The position numbers and the translations under genes were made by a program. This document shows positions 35,001 through 43,617 of a stretch of 64,000 nt of DNA, one piece after another; positions within the stretch are counted from its first letter, which is position 1; every line of letters begins with the position of its first letter. The DNA is from Dermacoccus abyssi (lineage in GTDB: Bacteria > Actinomycetota > Actinomycetes > Actinomycetales > Dermatophilaceae), in assembly GCF_034541975.1 (NCBI RefSeq), contig NZ_JAVYJM010000001.1; one strand, given 5' to 3'. Under the pieces are notes generated by a model. It ran no database searches and was not told where the DNA came from. It was given only the letters and a program-made list of their open reading frames with translations.

Positions 35001-36728
35001 ATGACGATGCACCCCTACAGCGCGAAGATGAGCCCGCAGGCCCGCGAGGAATCGTGGCGCGAGCTCGGCGAGCGCGAACTCGACGTCCTCGTCATCGGCG
35101 GTGGTGTCACGGGCGCGGGCGTCGCGCTGGACGCCGTCACGCGCGGCCTGCGTACCGGCCTCGTCGAGGCCCGCGACTTCGCGAGCGGCACCTCGAGCCG
35201 CTCGTCGAAGCTCTTCCACGGCGGCCTGCGCTACCTCGAGCAGCTCAACTTCGCTCTCGTTGCCGAGGCGCTCAAGGAACGCGAGCTCATGCTGACGCGC
35301 ATCGCTCCGCACCTCGTGCACCCGGTGGCGTTCCTCTACCCGCTGAGCCACCGCGCCTGGGAGCGCCCGTACGTCGCGAGCGGTATCGCGATGTACGACC
35401 AGATGGGCGGCGCCCGCTCGGTGCCGCGCCAGAAGCACCTCACCCGCGGCGGCACGATGAAGCTGTTCCCGGGTCTCAAGCCGGACGCGATGGTCGGCTC
35501 GATCCGCTACTTCGACGCGCAGGCCGACGACGCGCGTCACACGATGACAGTGGCGCGCACCGCCGCGCAGTACGGCGCCATCGTGCGCAACTCCACCGAG
35601 GTCGTCGAACTCGTCACCGAGGCCGACCGTGTCGTCGGTGCCGTCGTGCGTGACGTCGAGACGGGCGAGAAGCTCGAGGTCCGCGCCAAGGTCGTCATCA
35701 ACTGCACCGGTGTGTGGACCGACGACATCCAGAAGATGACGGGTGGGCGTGGCCGTTTCCGCGTGCGCGCGTCGAAGGGCGTGCACATCCTCGTGCCGCG
35801 CGACCGTATCGCCGGCGAGGTGGGCCTCATCCTGCGCACCGAGAAGTCGGTGCTGTTCGTCATCCCGTGGGGTCAGCAGTGGCTCATCGGCACCACCGAC
35901 ACCGACTGGGCCCTCGACGTCGCCCACCCCGCGGCGACGAGCAAGGACATCGACTACATCCTCGAGCACGTCAACACGGTGCTCGCCTCGCCGCTCACGC
36001 GTGACGACATCCTCGGCGTGTACGCCGGCCTGCGTCCGCTGCTCGCGGGCGAGAGCGAGGACACCTCGGCGCTCTCGCGTGAGCACGCCGTCGCGCGCCC
36101 GCAGCCGGGCCTCATCTCGATCGCCGGCGGCAAGTACACGACCTACCGTGTCATGGCGGAGGACGCCGTCAACGCGGCCGCCGAGGACCTGGGCCCGATC
36201 AAGGACTCGGTCACGGAGGTGACGCCGCTCGTCGGCGCCGACGGGTACGCCGCGATGCTCAACCTCAAGCACGAGCTGGCCGCCGAGTCGGGCCTGCCGG
36301 AGTGGCGTATCGAGCACCTGCTCGGCCGCTACGGCTCGCGTCTGTACGAGGTGCTCGAGCTGGCACAGGACGACGCGTCGCTGCTCACGCCCGTCGCGGC
36401 CGCCGACGAGTACCTGCGCTGCGAGATCGCGTACGCCGTGACGAACGAGGGCGCCCTGCACCTCGAGGACGTCCTCGCCCGCCGCACGCGCATGTCGATC
36501 GAGACCAAGCACCGCGGCGCCGACGCGGCGCAGGAGGTCGCCGACATCATCGCGCCGCTGCTCGGCTGGTCGGACGAGACGAAGAACGCCGAGATCACGT
36601 CGTACGTCGAGCGCGTCGAGGCCGAGCGCAAGTCGCAGGAGCTCGAGACCGACGAGGCCTCCGACGCCGCGCGCCTCGAGGCTCCCGACCCGCGCCCGAG
36701 TCTGCGCAAGGTGCTCGCCACCCGCTGA
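35001..36728 (+). CDS. glpD: Glycerol-3-phosphate dehydrogenase (FAD)
   Basis: The 575-residue flavoenzyme oxidises glycerol 3-phosphate to dihydroxyacetone phosphate and passes electrons to quinone at the membrane. The FAD-binding loop VIGGGVTGAGVALDAVTRG is near residue 33. GTSSRSSKLFHGGLRYLEQL, GTTDTDW and AGGKYTTYRVMAEDAV are family hallmarks. The ATG at 35001 follows a GGAGG ribosome-binding site (34991-34995). The gene diverges from glpFK and ends in a GC-rich hairpin. Confidence 0.95.
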   Translation: MTMHPYSAKMSPQAREESWRELGERELDVLVIGGGVTGAGVALDAVTRGLRTGLVEARDFASGTSSRSSKLFHGGLRYLEQLNFALVAEALKERELMLTRIAPHLVHPVAFLYPLSHRAWERPYVASGIAMYDQMGGARSVPRQKHLTRGGTMKLFPGLKPDAMVGSIRYFDAQADDARHTMTVARTAAQYGAIVRNSTEVVELVTEADRVVGAVVRDVETGEKLEVRAKVVINCTGVWTDDIQKMTGGRGRFRVRASKGVHILVPRDRIAGEVGLILRTEKSVLFVIPWGQQWLIGTTDTDWALDVAHPAATSKDIDYILEHVNTVLASPLTRDDILGVYAGLRPLLAGESEDTSALSREHAVARPQPGLISIAGGKYTTYRVMAEDAVNAAAEDLGPIKDSVTEVTPLVGADGYAAMLNLKHELAAESGLPEWRIEHLLGRYGSRLYEVLELAQDDASLLTPVAAADEYLRCEIAYAVTNEGALHLEDVLARRTRMSIETKHRGADAAQEVADIIAPLLGWSDETKNAEITSYVERVEAERKSQELETDEASDAARLEAPDPRPSLRKVLATR

Positions 36729-36744
36729 CCCGCGCTGGTCCTCG

Positions 36745-36777
36745 CCGCCCCCTCCCGCCTGCCGCGGGTGGGGGCGG
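36745..36777 (+). terminator. Terminator after glpD
   Basis: An 8-bp arm (36745-36752 with 36770-36777), a T-T mismatch, then a 5-bp stem CCCGC-CTGCC-GCGGG. It lies 16 bases after glpD. Confidence 0.7.
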
Positions 36778-36825
36778 TGGCGTGTAGAGGCCGGTCTCCG
36801 GGGCGAGTCGGCCGTACGATGCATC

Positions 36826-38349
36826 GTGCCCCTCGATGTCATCGCTTTCCTGGCCGGGTTTTTCGCAGCTCTCATCGTCACGCTGCTCCTGGGACGCGCG
36901 GCCCTGCGTCGGTACGACATCGACTTCTCCGGCCGCGAAAGTGGCGGGTGCAGCGCGTTGGTCAGCCGGCTCGACGGTTATCCCCCGAGGGCTGTGCGGG
37001 CGATCGCCCACAAGGGAGGAGTCGTCCTGTGGCAGCCCCGACGGCGACTCGTCATCGCCACACCACCTGCCGCCACCGACACGGCCACACGTCGCGCAAC
37101 TGCACAACCGGACGATGCCCCGTGGGGCTGGAACCTCGAAGGCCGTGACGACGGTCCGGAACTGTTCGGCGGCGAGGGCCTCGCCACGGTCGTTCGACGA
37201 GCCTCACGAACGGCGCAGCGAGCTCCCCTCACGACCTGGGCGTGGCTGCTGTTCCCCCGATTCTGGGGTGCACTAGCCGGCGCCTTCGTGCTGACTGCGC
37301 TGGGGATGGCAGGCGTTGTCGCTCTCGGTCACACAGAAACCGTGACGGTGACCAAGACCGTCGCCGACCCGGAGATCGACGAAACCTTGTGCACCTTCGT
37401 TCTCAGCGACGCGGCCGGCAAGGCGGCCGGCGAGCAGGTGTCGTCGTGCGTCATGGTCGACGAGCCTCGAGTGGGCGCGCGGGTGGAAGCCGTCGCGCTG
37501 CCGGCGAGCGACTACGCCATCGTCCTCGACGACTTGGGCTTGTCGGAGCCGACACTCGGCAGTCTCTTCATGGCAGCCGGAGCCGGCGGTGTCGCAGTGG
37601 TCTCCGGCCTCTGGCGCGCCGTCCTACCGCGCCGTCGAACGAGCCTCATCCCCTTCCCGATCGCCTCGGACGACGCCGAGGGCGCGGACATCGCGGCCAT
37701 GGAGCACTTGACGCTGGCCGAACTCGCCGACCTCGAGGAGAGCATCGCCCCGCAGCCCTCGACGACCCCCTCGCACGCCGGTACTGGGGTTCGGGGGCTG
37801 ATCAACCGGATGAGGCTCTATCCGATTCCTGCGGGATCTTTCGCGACGTTGGCCCTGTGCTGGCACCACTACGACGAGCATCGAAACATCGCCCTCGTGG
37901 TCGGGCTCGTGGCGCTCATGGTGTTCGTTCGAGGACTCGTGCTGAGCCTGACGCAGTTCGTCGAGGTGCGCTCCCTCACGCACCAGGCCTGGCAGGGTCC
38001 GCTCGCGTACTCACGCGTGCCGGGCGTTGCCAACGCTGTGCTGCTCTTCCTGCGCCCCGGCCGTGCGCTGTGGCTCGATCTCGATGGCAGCGTGCCGCCC
38101 CGCGGCACCGCGCAATACCGCGGTGATCTCACCGAGGACCCCTCATCGGTCCAACTGCTCGTGGACGGAGTCCTCCTGCGCGCCGATCGTCGCCACCCCG
38201 AGTTGGGCCCAGCGGAACTGGACCAGCTTCGCGAGGACGTTCTCGACGACCTCACCATGCTCATCGCCCGGGCCGACCCACCGTCCACGCACAGGAACGT
38301 CACAGAATCGACCTTGGAACTGCATAGCCGCCGGGGCGACACTGAGTGA
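36826..38349 (+). CDS. Uncharacterised membrane protein (507 aa)
   Basis: I do not recognise a family. The product has an N-terminal membrane helix (about 5-23), a second one near 145-172 (FWGALAGAFVLTALGMAGVVALG), a third around 243-262, and a pair around 340-380. Between helices two and three is a likely extracytoplasmic region with two Cys (LCTFVL and SSCVMV) and an ETVTVTKTV stretch. The C-terminal 110 residues are soluble and acidic-basic, ending RNVTESTLELHSRRGDTE. The start is the GTG at 36826. It is 1 base ahead of the response-regulator gene, so it may be co-transcribed with the two-component system. Confidence 0.65.
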   Translation: MPLDVIAFLAGFFAALIVTLLLGRAALRRYDIDFSGRESGGCSALVSRLDGYPPRAVRAIAHKGGVVLWQPRRRLVIATPPAATDTATRRATAQPDDAPWGWNLEGRDDGPELFGGEGLATVVRRASRTAQRAPLTTWAWLLFPRFWGALAGAFVLTALGMAGVVALGHTETVTVTKTVADPEIDETLCTFVLSDAAGKAAGEQVSSCVMVDEPRVGARVEAVALPASDYAIVLDDLGLSEPTLGSLFMAAGAGGVAVVSGLWRAVLPRRRTSLIPFPIASDDAEGADIAAMEHLTLAELADLEESIAPQPSTTPSHAGTGVRGLINRMRLYPIPAGSFATLALCWHHYDEHRNIALVVGLVALMVFVRGLVLSLTQFVEVRSLTHQAWQGPLAYSRVPGVANAVLLFLRPGRALWLDLDGSVPPRGTAQYRGDLTEDPSSVQLLVDGVLLRADRRHPELGPAELDQLREDVLDDLTMLIARADPPSTHRNVTESTLELHSRRGDTE

Positions 38350-38350
38350 C

Positions 38351-39076
38351 ATGAGCCCCGCTGCCCCCGCTTTGAAGCGCCCCGACGGCACGAACGTCCG
38401 GGTCCTCGTCGTCGACGACGAGTCGAACCTCACCGAACTGCTGTCGATGGCACTTCGTTACGAGGGCTGGGACATCAAGAGCGCCGCCACCGGCAACGCG
38501 GCCGTCAAGACGGCCAAGGAGTTCAAGCCCGACGCCGTCGTGCTCGACATGATGCTGCCCGACTTCGACGGCCTCGAGGTGCTCCGGCGTATGCGCGACG
38601 AGGACCCGACGCTGCCGGTCCTTTTCCTCACCGCGCGCGATGCCGTTGAGGACAGGGTGGCCGGTCTGACGGCCGGAGGCGACGACTACGTCACGAAGCC
38701 CTTCAGTCTCGAGGAGGTCGTGGCCCGCGTGCGCGCGTTGCTGCGCCGCTCGGTCCAGTTGCAGGAGGAGGAGAGCTCGCTGCTGCGCGTCGGCGACCTC
38801 ACCCTCGACGAGGACAGCCACGAAGTGATGCGCGGCGGCGACGAGATCGCCCTCACCGCAACGGAGTTCGAACTCCTGCGCTTCCTCATGCGCAACCCCA
38901 AGCGCGTACTGAGCAAGGCTCAGATCCTCGACCGGGTGTGGCACTACGACTTCGGCGGCCAGGCCAACGTCGTCGAGCTCTACATCAGTTACCTGCGCAA
39001 GAAGATCGACGCCGGCCGCGCACCGATGATCCACACGATGCGCGGCGCCGGCTACGTGCTCAAGCCCGCTTCCTGA
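38351..39076 (+). CDS. OmpR-family response regulator
   Basis: The 241-residue protein has an N-terminal receiver domain, RVLVVDDESNLTELLSMALRY, with the phospho-acceptor Asp in VVLDMMLPDFDG, and the conserved Thr and Lys in LFLTARD and YVTKPF. A C-terminal winged-helix DNA-binding domain follows, with LTATEFELLRFLMRNPKRVLSKAQILDRVW and NVVELYISYLRKKID. This is the PhoP/TcrX-like branch. It lies directly upstream of its histidine kinase, 11 bases apart. The signal is not known. Confidence 0.92.
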   Translation: MSPAAPALKRPDGTNVRVLVVDDESNLTELLSMALRYEGWDIKSAATGNAAVKTAKEFKPDAVVLDMMLPDFDGLEVLRRMRDEDPTLPVLFLTARDAVEDRVAGLTAGGDDYVTKPFSLEEVVARVRALLRRSVQLQEEESSLLRVGDLTLDEDSHEVMRGGDEIALTATEFELLRFLMRNPKRVLSKAQILDRVWHYDFGGQANVVELYISYLRKKIDAGRAPMIHTMRGAGYVLKPAS

Positions 39077-39087
39077 GCCGCCGCCCC

Positions 39088-40587
39088 GTGTTCAATCCCG
39101 CCCGGTGGCCGCTGCGCACGAAGCTGCTCACCTCGATCGTCACCCTCTTCGTCGTCATCATCGCGATCATCGGCGCGGCGACCGTCCTCACCACCCGCAA
39201 CTCGCTCATGACGCAGGTGGACGCCCAACTCGCCGACGCACAGCGCTCCCTCGACGGCCCCGGTGAGGGCGACGCCCCCGGTCACACCGACGGCTACCAC
39301 CGCGCCGCCCCCGGGCTCGGCGGCAGCATGCTGCGCCTGACGATCGACGCCTCCTCCACCGCGAACACGATCCGCACGAGCGAGAACGTCGTCCTGACGC
39401 CCGGCTCGATCTCGACGCTGTCGAAGGCCCAGGTTCTGACGCTGTGGAACAGTTCGCTCGGCACCGCCCCTCAGACCGTCGACGTCGGCGGCGGCCTCGG
39501 CACCTATCGCCTCGTCGCCGTCTCGCGCTCGAACGGCGACGTCACCATCGTCGGCATGCCGCTCGAACCCATCGACCGGAACGTCGGTGAACTCGCCCGG
39601 AACATCGCGCTCATGGGTCTGCTCGGCCTCGTCGCCGTGGGCGGCGCGAGCTTCCTGCTCGTGCGCAGCAACCTGCGTCCGTTGCGCCGGGTCGCGGCCA
39701 CCGCCGAACGAGTCTCGGAGATGCCCCTCGGACGCGGCGACGCACGCACCGACGAGCGCGTGCCGACGGTCGACACCGACCCGCGCACCGAGGTCGGCAC
39801 CGTCGGCCTGGCGCTCAACAACCTGCTCGACCACGTCGACTCCGCCCTCGACGCTCGCGAGGAGAGCGAGATGCAGGTGCGCCAGTTCGTGGCCGACGCG
39901 AGCCATGAGCTGCGCACTCCCCTCGCCTCGATCCGTGGCTACGCCGAGTTGTCGCGCCGCGAGACCGAGCCCGTCCCGCCGTCCGTGACCCACGCTCTCG
40001 GGCGCATCGAATCCGAAGCCGGGCGGATGACGACGCTCGTCGAGGACCTGCTCCTGCTGGCCCGTCTCGACGCCGGCCGCGAACTCGAGCGCGAACCTGT
40101 CGACCTCACCCACATCGTCGTCGAGAGCCTGAGCGACCTCCACGCCGCCGGGCCCGACCACGTCTGGCACCTCGACCTCCCGGAGGACCTCGACGAGGTG
40201 CCCGAAGTCGTCGGCGACGAGGCGCGTCTGCGTCAGGTCGTCATCAACCTGCTCGCCAACGCGCGCCGTCACACGCCGCCGGGGACGGTCGTGACGGCCG
40301 GGCTCGCGCGTGAGGGCGACGACGTGATCGTCAGCGTCACCGACAACGGCCCCGGAATCCCCGCCGAGTTCACGCCGCACCTCTTCGAACGCTTCACCCG
40401 CGGGGACGTCGCGCGCACGCGCACCGAGGGATCGACTGGTCTGGGCCTGTCGATCGTGCACGCCGTCGTCACCGCGCACCACGGCACGGTGAGCGTCGAG
40501 AGCGAACCCGGGAACACCCGGTTCACCGTGCGTCTGCCCATCGAACCGAGGGGCCGACTCGCGTCACCCGAGGCAGCCGGAGCATGA
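39088..40587 (+). CDS. Sensor histidine kinase
   Basis: The 499-residue membrane kinase has one helix near residue 13 (LLTSIVTLFVVIIAIIGAATV), an extracytoplasmic sensor domain, a second helix (IALMGLLGLVAVGGASFLLV), a HAMP region, then the H-box FVADASHELRTPLASIRGY, N-box RLRQVVINLLANARRH, and G1/G2 boxes VTDNGPGIP and GSTGLGLSIVHAVV. It autophosphorylates on His and donates to the response regulator just upstream. The start is a GTG at 39088, 11 bases after the response-regulator stop. The signal sensed is unknown. Confidence 0.9.
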   Translation: MFNPARWPLRTKLLTSIVTLFVVIIAIIGAATVLTTRNSLMTQVDAQLADAQRSLDGPGEGDAPGHTDGYHRAAPGLGGSMLRLTIDASSTANTIRTSENVVLTPGSISTLSKAQVLTLWNSSLGTAPQTVDVGGGLGTYRLVAVSRSNGDVTIVGMPLEPIDRNVGELARNIALMGLLGLVAVGGASFLLVRSNLRPLRRVAATAERVSEMPLGRGDARTDERVPTVDTDPRTEVGTVGLALNNLLDHVDSALDAREESEMQVRQFVADASHELRTPLASIRGYAELSRRETEPVPPSVTHALGRIESEAGRMTTLVEDLLLLARLDAGRELEREPVDLTHIVVESLSDLHAAGPDHVWHLDLPEDLDEVPEVVGDEARLRQVVINLLANARRHTPPGTVVTAGLAREGDDVIVSVTDNGPGIPAEFTPHLFERFTRGDVARTRTEGSTGLGLSIVHAVVTAHHGTVSVESEPGNTRFTVRLPIEPRGRLASPEAAGA

Positions 40588-40612
40588 TGTCGGACGACAC
40601 CCGGAGGTGACG

Positions 40613-41068
40613 ATGAACGAGAACGAGGCGCTCGCCGCCGCGACGAACCCGTCTGCGGCGCCGGAAACCGAAGCCGGCGAACGGGGCACCGTGTCGCACG
40701 CCATGCGCTTCGCGCTCGTCGGCGTGGGCTCGACGGTTCTCTACACGCTGCTCTTCATGCTCCTCGACATGCGCATGAACCACCACCTCGCGAACGTGAC
40801 GGCGCTGCTCGTGTGCACGGTCCTCAACACGTGGGTGAACCAGCGATTCACGTTCGATGCGGCGGGGCACTCGGGCGGCAAGGCCGCCCACGTCCAGAGC
40901 CTCGCGATCCTCGCGGTCACGCTCGCGGTGACAACGGGCGCGCTCGCGCTGGAGCACCACCTGTGGCCGAACGCGGGCACCTTCTGGGACACGGTGACGG
41001 TGACGATCGGCAACGCGATCGCGACGGTCGTGCGCTTCGTCGTCTTCCGCCGAATCTTCACGCGCTGA
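40613..41068 (+). CDS. GtrA-family membrane protein
   Basis: The 151-residue protein has four helices in the GtrA/DPMS-flippase-like layout: MRFALVGVGSTVLYTLLFMLLD, then LANVTALLVCTVLNTWVNQRFTF, AILAVTLAVTTGALAL and ATVVRFVVFRRIF. The signature WVNQRFTF is typical of GtrA. These proteins move or anchor lipid-linked sugars at the membrane in cell-wall or glycan synthesis. The ATG at 40613 follows CCGGAGG; it is 25 bases after the histidine kinase and may be co-transcribed with it. The sugar is unknown. Confidence 0.85.
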   Translation: MNENEALAAATNPSAAPETEAGERGTVSHAMRFALVGVGSTVLYTLLFMLLDMRMNHHLANVTALLVCTVLNTWVNQRFTFDAAGHSGGKAAHVQSLAILAVTLAVTTGALALEHHLWPNAGTFWDTVTVTIGNAIATVVRFVVFRRIFTR

Positions 41069-41157
41069 GCGACCGAAGCCCCCTGTGACGGCGCGGTTTG
41101 GTGTGCGCCGGGCTGTCCGATACCCTTTCAGGGCTTGCAGTGCTTACTGCTCGTGGA

Positions 41158-41252
41158 GGAGGCGTCGCCTAGTCCGGTCTATGGCGCCCGCCTGCTAAGC
41201 GGGTTTGGGGTTTATAGCCCCATCGAGGGTTCAAATCCCTCCGCCTCCGCCA
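41158..41252 (+). tRNA. tRNA-Ser (anticodon GCT)
   Basis: A 95-nt gene including the encoded CCA. Acceptor GGAGGCG pairs with CGCCTCC (discriminator G). The anticodon arm CCGCCTGCTAAGCGG places GCT, decoding AGU/AGC serine, and a long class II variable arm follows (GGGGTTTATAGCCCC). The T-arm is AGGGTTCAAATCCCT. Confidence 0.95.
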
Positions 41253-41322
41253 GCGAATGTGAAGGGCCCCTCCCCAGGATCAGCGACCAAGTCGCCCTGG
41301 GGAGGGGCCCTTCACATTCGCT
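41252..41322 (+). terminator. Perfect 27-bp hairpin after tRNA-Ser
   Basis: The two arms (41252-41278 and 41296-41322) are perfect 27-base inverted repeats with a 17-base loop. The left arm begins at the last A of the encoded CCA, so it abuts the tRNA exactly. A smaller inverted repeat follows (GTCCGGGCGC at 41350 and GCGCCCGGAC at 41379). Length and precision are unusual for a terminator. Confidence 0.75.
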
Positions 41323-41580
41323 GATGAAAGCACGGGGGATTTGGGAGGAGTCCGGGCGCCCGCGAGCGAAGCGAGCCCGCGCCCGGACGACGGCTCCCTC
41401 CGCCTCAGGGAACGAGACCGAGGCGCGACCCACCAGCGCAGCACCTCCAGCGAACTCTCAGAACCTGATCGTCACCGGATTGAGACTTTCCCAGGTTCGT
41501 CCTTCATCATGGTGAGCAGCACTTTTCAAGTTCGCCGGGCCGGTGGCTCCGACGGGCGGTCAGCTATTGGGGATCTTCAC

Positions 41581-43080
41581 ATGACGCACGACTCGTACGC
41601 GAGCCATTCGGGGCCGGAGGGGCTCCGTGAGGCAACTCGCTCGGGTGAGCGTCAGCGCCGTCGGGCGTCGTTGCGCCGCAGCTTGTCGTTGACCTTCCTG
41701 AGCACGCTGTTGCCGGGGCTGGGGCTGGTGTGGACGCGCCGCCGCCGCCTGGGCATTCTGCTGGCGGCGTTCACGTTGCTCGCACTCCTCACGTTGGCCG
41801 TCGTGCTCGTCGGTGGTGGGCTCATCACCGGTGCGGCGAACGTGCTCACGGCGAAGGGCCTCAAGATCGCCCTCGCCGTCACGATCGGCGCGATCCTGCT
41901 GTGGCTGTTCTCGATCGTGCTCACGGCGCGCACGACACACATGACGGCGTGGTCGCGCCGCGGCGAGACCGTCTTCAAGGGCTTCACCGCGCTCATGTGC
42001 CTCGCGGTCACGCTCCCTGCCGCTGAGGCAGTCCGGTACGTCACGGTGACGCAGGACGCCTTCGGTTCGATCTTCATCAAGAACGGCGGCGGCCAGAGCG
42101 CGAAGGAGAACGCGTTCAAGCGGCACGAACGTGTCAATTTCCTCCTCGTCGGTTCGGATGCGGGCAAGGATCGCTTCGAGGTGCGTACCGACTCCGTCAT
42201 GGTCGCCTCCGTCGACACGAAGACCGGCGACACGACCCTCATCAGCATCCCGCGCAACTGGCAGAAGGTGCCGTTCCCCACGTCCAACCCGCTGCACGAC
42301 CTCTACCCGGACGGATTCACCTGCCCGGACCGTGGCGCGAGCGAGCAGTGCATCATGGATGCCGTGTGGACCGAGGCCACCGTGCAGCACCCCGAGCTGT
42401 TCAAGGGTCAGCAGTACGCCGGCCTCAACTCGACACGCGATGTCGTCACGGAGATCACCGGCCTCGAGATCGACTACTCCACCGTCATCAACCTCGAGGG
42501 TTTCCAGGATCTCGTCGATGCCATGGGCGGCGTGGACATGACGATTCCGCCCGGCGGGATCGCCATCGGCGGCAAGATCGTCAACGGCGTGAAGACGGGG
42601 ATCACCGGGCGCATCCCCGAGGGTGAGCAGCACCTCGACGGTCAGCAGGCCCTCTGGTACGCGCGCAGCCGGGTCGAGACGGGCGACGGTGACCGCATGC
42701 GCCGTCAGCGCTGCATGGTCAACGCTCTGGTCAGCCAGACCAACCCGTTCCAGATGGTCCAGCGCTTCCCCGCCATCATGAAGGTGGCCAAGGAGAACAT
42801 CCTCCTCGACCTCCCCCAGGACCAGCTCCCCGACCTCGCTGATCTGGCCAACACGATGAAGAAGGGCCAGATGAAGAGCGTCAATCTGGCCTACCCGATC
42901 ATCAGCGACAGCAACCCGGACTACGACAAGGTGCGCTCGCTCGTGAAGAAGGGCTTGGAGCGTCCGAAGGCCACGAAGCAGCCCGCACCGAAGAAGACGT
43001 CGACGTCCAGCTCGACCACGCCCTCGACGAGCACCTCGACCACCGAGGAGCCTGTGAGCGACACGACCTCCACCTGCTGA
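41581..43080 (+). CDS. LytR-CpsA-Psr (LCP) family wall-polymer ligase
   Basis: The 499-residue protein starts with a basic cytoplasmic region (about 1-35), then two to three membrane helices (about 40-140). An extracytoplasmic LCP domain from about residue 175 to 400 has VNFLLVGSDAGKDRFEVRTDSVMVAS (binding site for the lipid-phosphate substrate), ISIPRNW, TRDVVTEITGLEID and YARSRVETGDGDRMRRQRCM. LCP enzymes join teichoic-acid-like polymers or arabinogalactan to peptidoglycan. The C-terminal tail is Ser/Thr-rich and probably extracellular. The start at 41581 has GGGGAT upstream. The gene ends in a strong terminator shared with cspA. Confidence 0.88.
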   Translation: MTHDSYASHSGPEGLREATRSGERQRRRASLRRSLSLTFLSTLLPGLGLVWTRRRRLGILLAAFTLLALLTLAVVLVGGGLITGAANVLTAKGLKIALAVTIGAILLWLFSIVLTARTTHMTAWSRRGETVFKGFTALMCLAVTLPAAEAVRYVTVTQDAFGSIFIKNGGGQSAKENAFKRHERVNFLLVGSDAGKDRFEVRTDSVMVASVDTKTGDTTLISIPRNWQKVPFPTSNPLHDLYPDGFTCPDRGASEQCIMDAVWTEATVQHPELFKGQQYAGLNSTRDVVTEITGLEIDYSTVINLEGFQDLVDAMGGVDMTIPPGGIAIGGKIVNGVKTGITGRIPEGEQHLDGQQALWYARSRVETGDGDRMRRQRCMVNALVSQTNPFQMVQRFPAIMKVAKENILLDLPQDQLPDLADLANTMKKGQMKSVNLAYPIISDSNPDYDKVRSLVKKGLERPKATKQPAPKKTSTSSSTTPSTSTSTTEEPVSDTTSTC

Positions 43081-43141
43081 TCGCACGACCTCGACGAGGA
43101 CGCTCCACAGCTGATCCCGAAGTGACGAGATATCCGGCACA

Positions 43142-43176
43142 ACGAAGGCCCCAGCCGAACCGGCTGGGGCCTTCGT
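43142..43176. terminator. Bidirectional terminator between the LCP gene and cspA
   Basis: A perfect 16-bp stem (43142-43157 with 43161-43176) with loop AAC lies 61 bases after the LCP stop and 15 bases after cspA, which is convergent. Confidence 0.88.
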
Positions 43177-43191
43177 GAGGTCTACCTGATA

Positions 43192-43395
43192 TCAGGCAGA
43201 GGTGACGTTCGAGGCCTGCGGGCCCTTGTCGCCCTGCGTGATCTCGAACTCGACGCGCTGACCCTCGTCGAGCGAGCGGTAGCCGTTGGTCTGGATGGCC
43301 GAGTAGTGAACGAAGACGTCAGCGCCGCCGCCGTCCTGCTCGATGAAGCCGAAGCCCTTTTCAGCGTTGAACCACTTCACAGTGCCCTGTGCCAT
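43192..43395 (-). CDS. cspA: Cold-shock protein (CspA family)
   Basis: The 67-residue protein binds single-stranded nucleic acids as an RNA chaperone. Both RNA-binding motifs are present: RNP1 KGFGFI (residues 13-18) and RNP2 DVFVHY (about 26-31). The start MAQGTVKWFNAEKG and end GPQASNVTSA are standard for actinobacterial CspA. It is followed by a shared terminator. The 222 bases upstream to the next gene hold no other gene; a regulatory 5' leader is expected in this family, but no clear fold was assigned. Confidence 0.95.
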   Translation of the reverse strand: MAQGTVKWFNAEKGFGFIEQDGGGADVFVHYSAIQTNGYRSLDEGQRVEFEITQGDKGPQASNVTSA

Positions 43396-43617
43396 GGGAA
43401 ATCCCTCTATCTATCGTGTTGCGTTGAGCTTCAACTTTTGAAACTCAGGCTGATGTGCATGCCATAGGCGCCTGAGGTTGAAACAACAGGAAAAACCGAG
43501 GTACTGCAAAGCAACCACCATCACGCTAACACGCGCCGCCTCCCCGAGGCTCATGCGCGACGCCCGCAAACGTGAACAGTGCATGACCGCACAGCGACGG
43601 GCGGCACCCGATCGGCC

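Noticed and set aside
34725..36920. A 731-codon open frame antisense to glpD.
   Set aside because: It is the shadow of glpD and its neighbours. It has no recognisable domain and spans the glpF-glpD promoter region.
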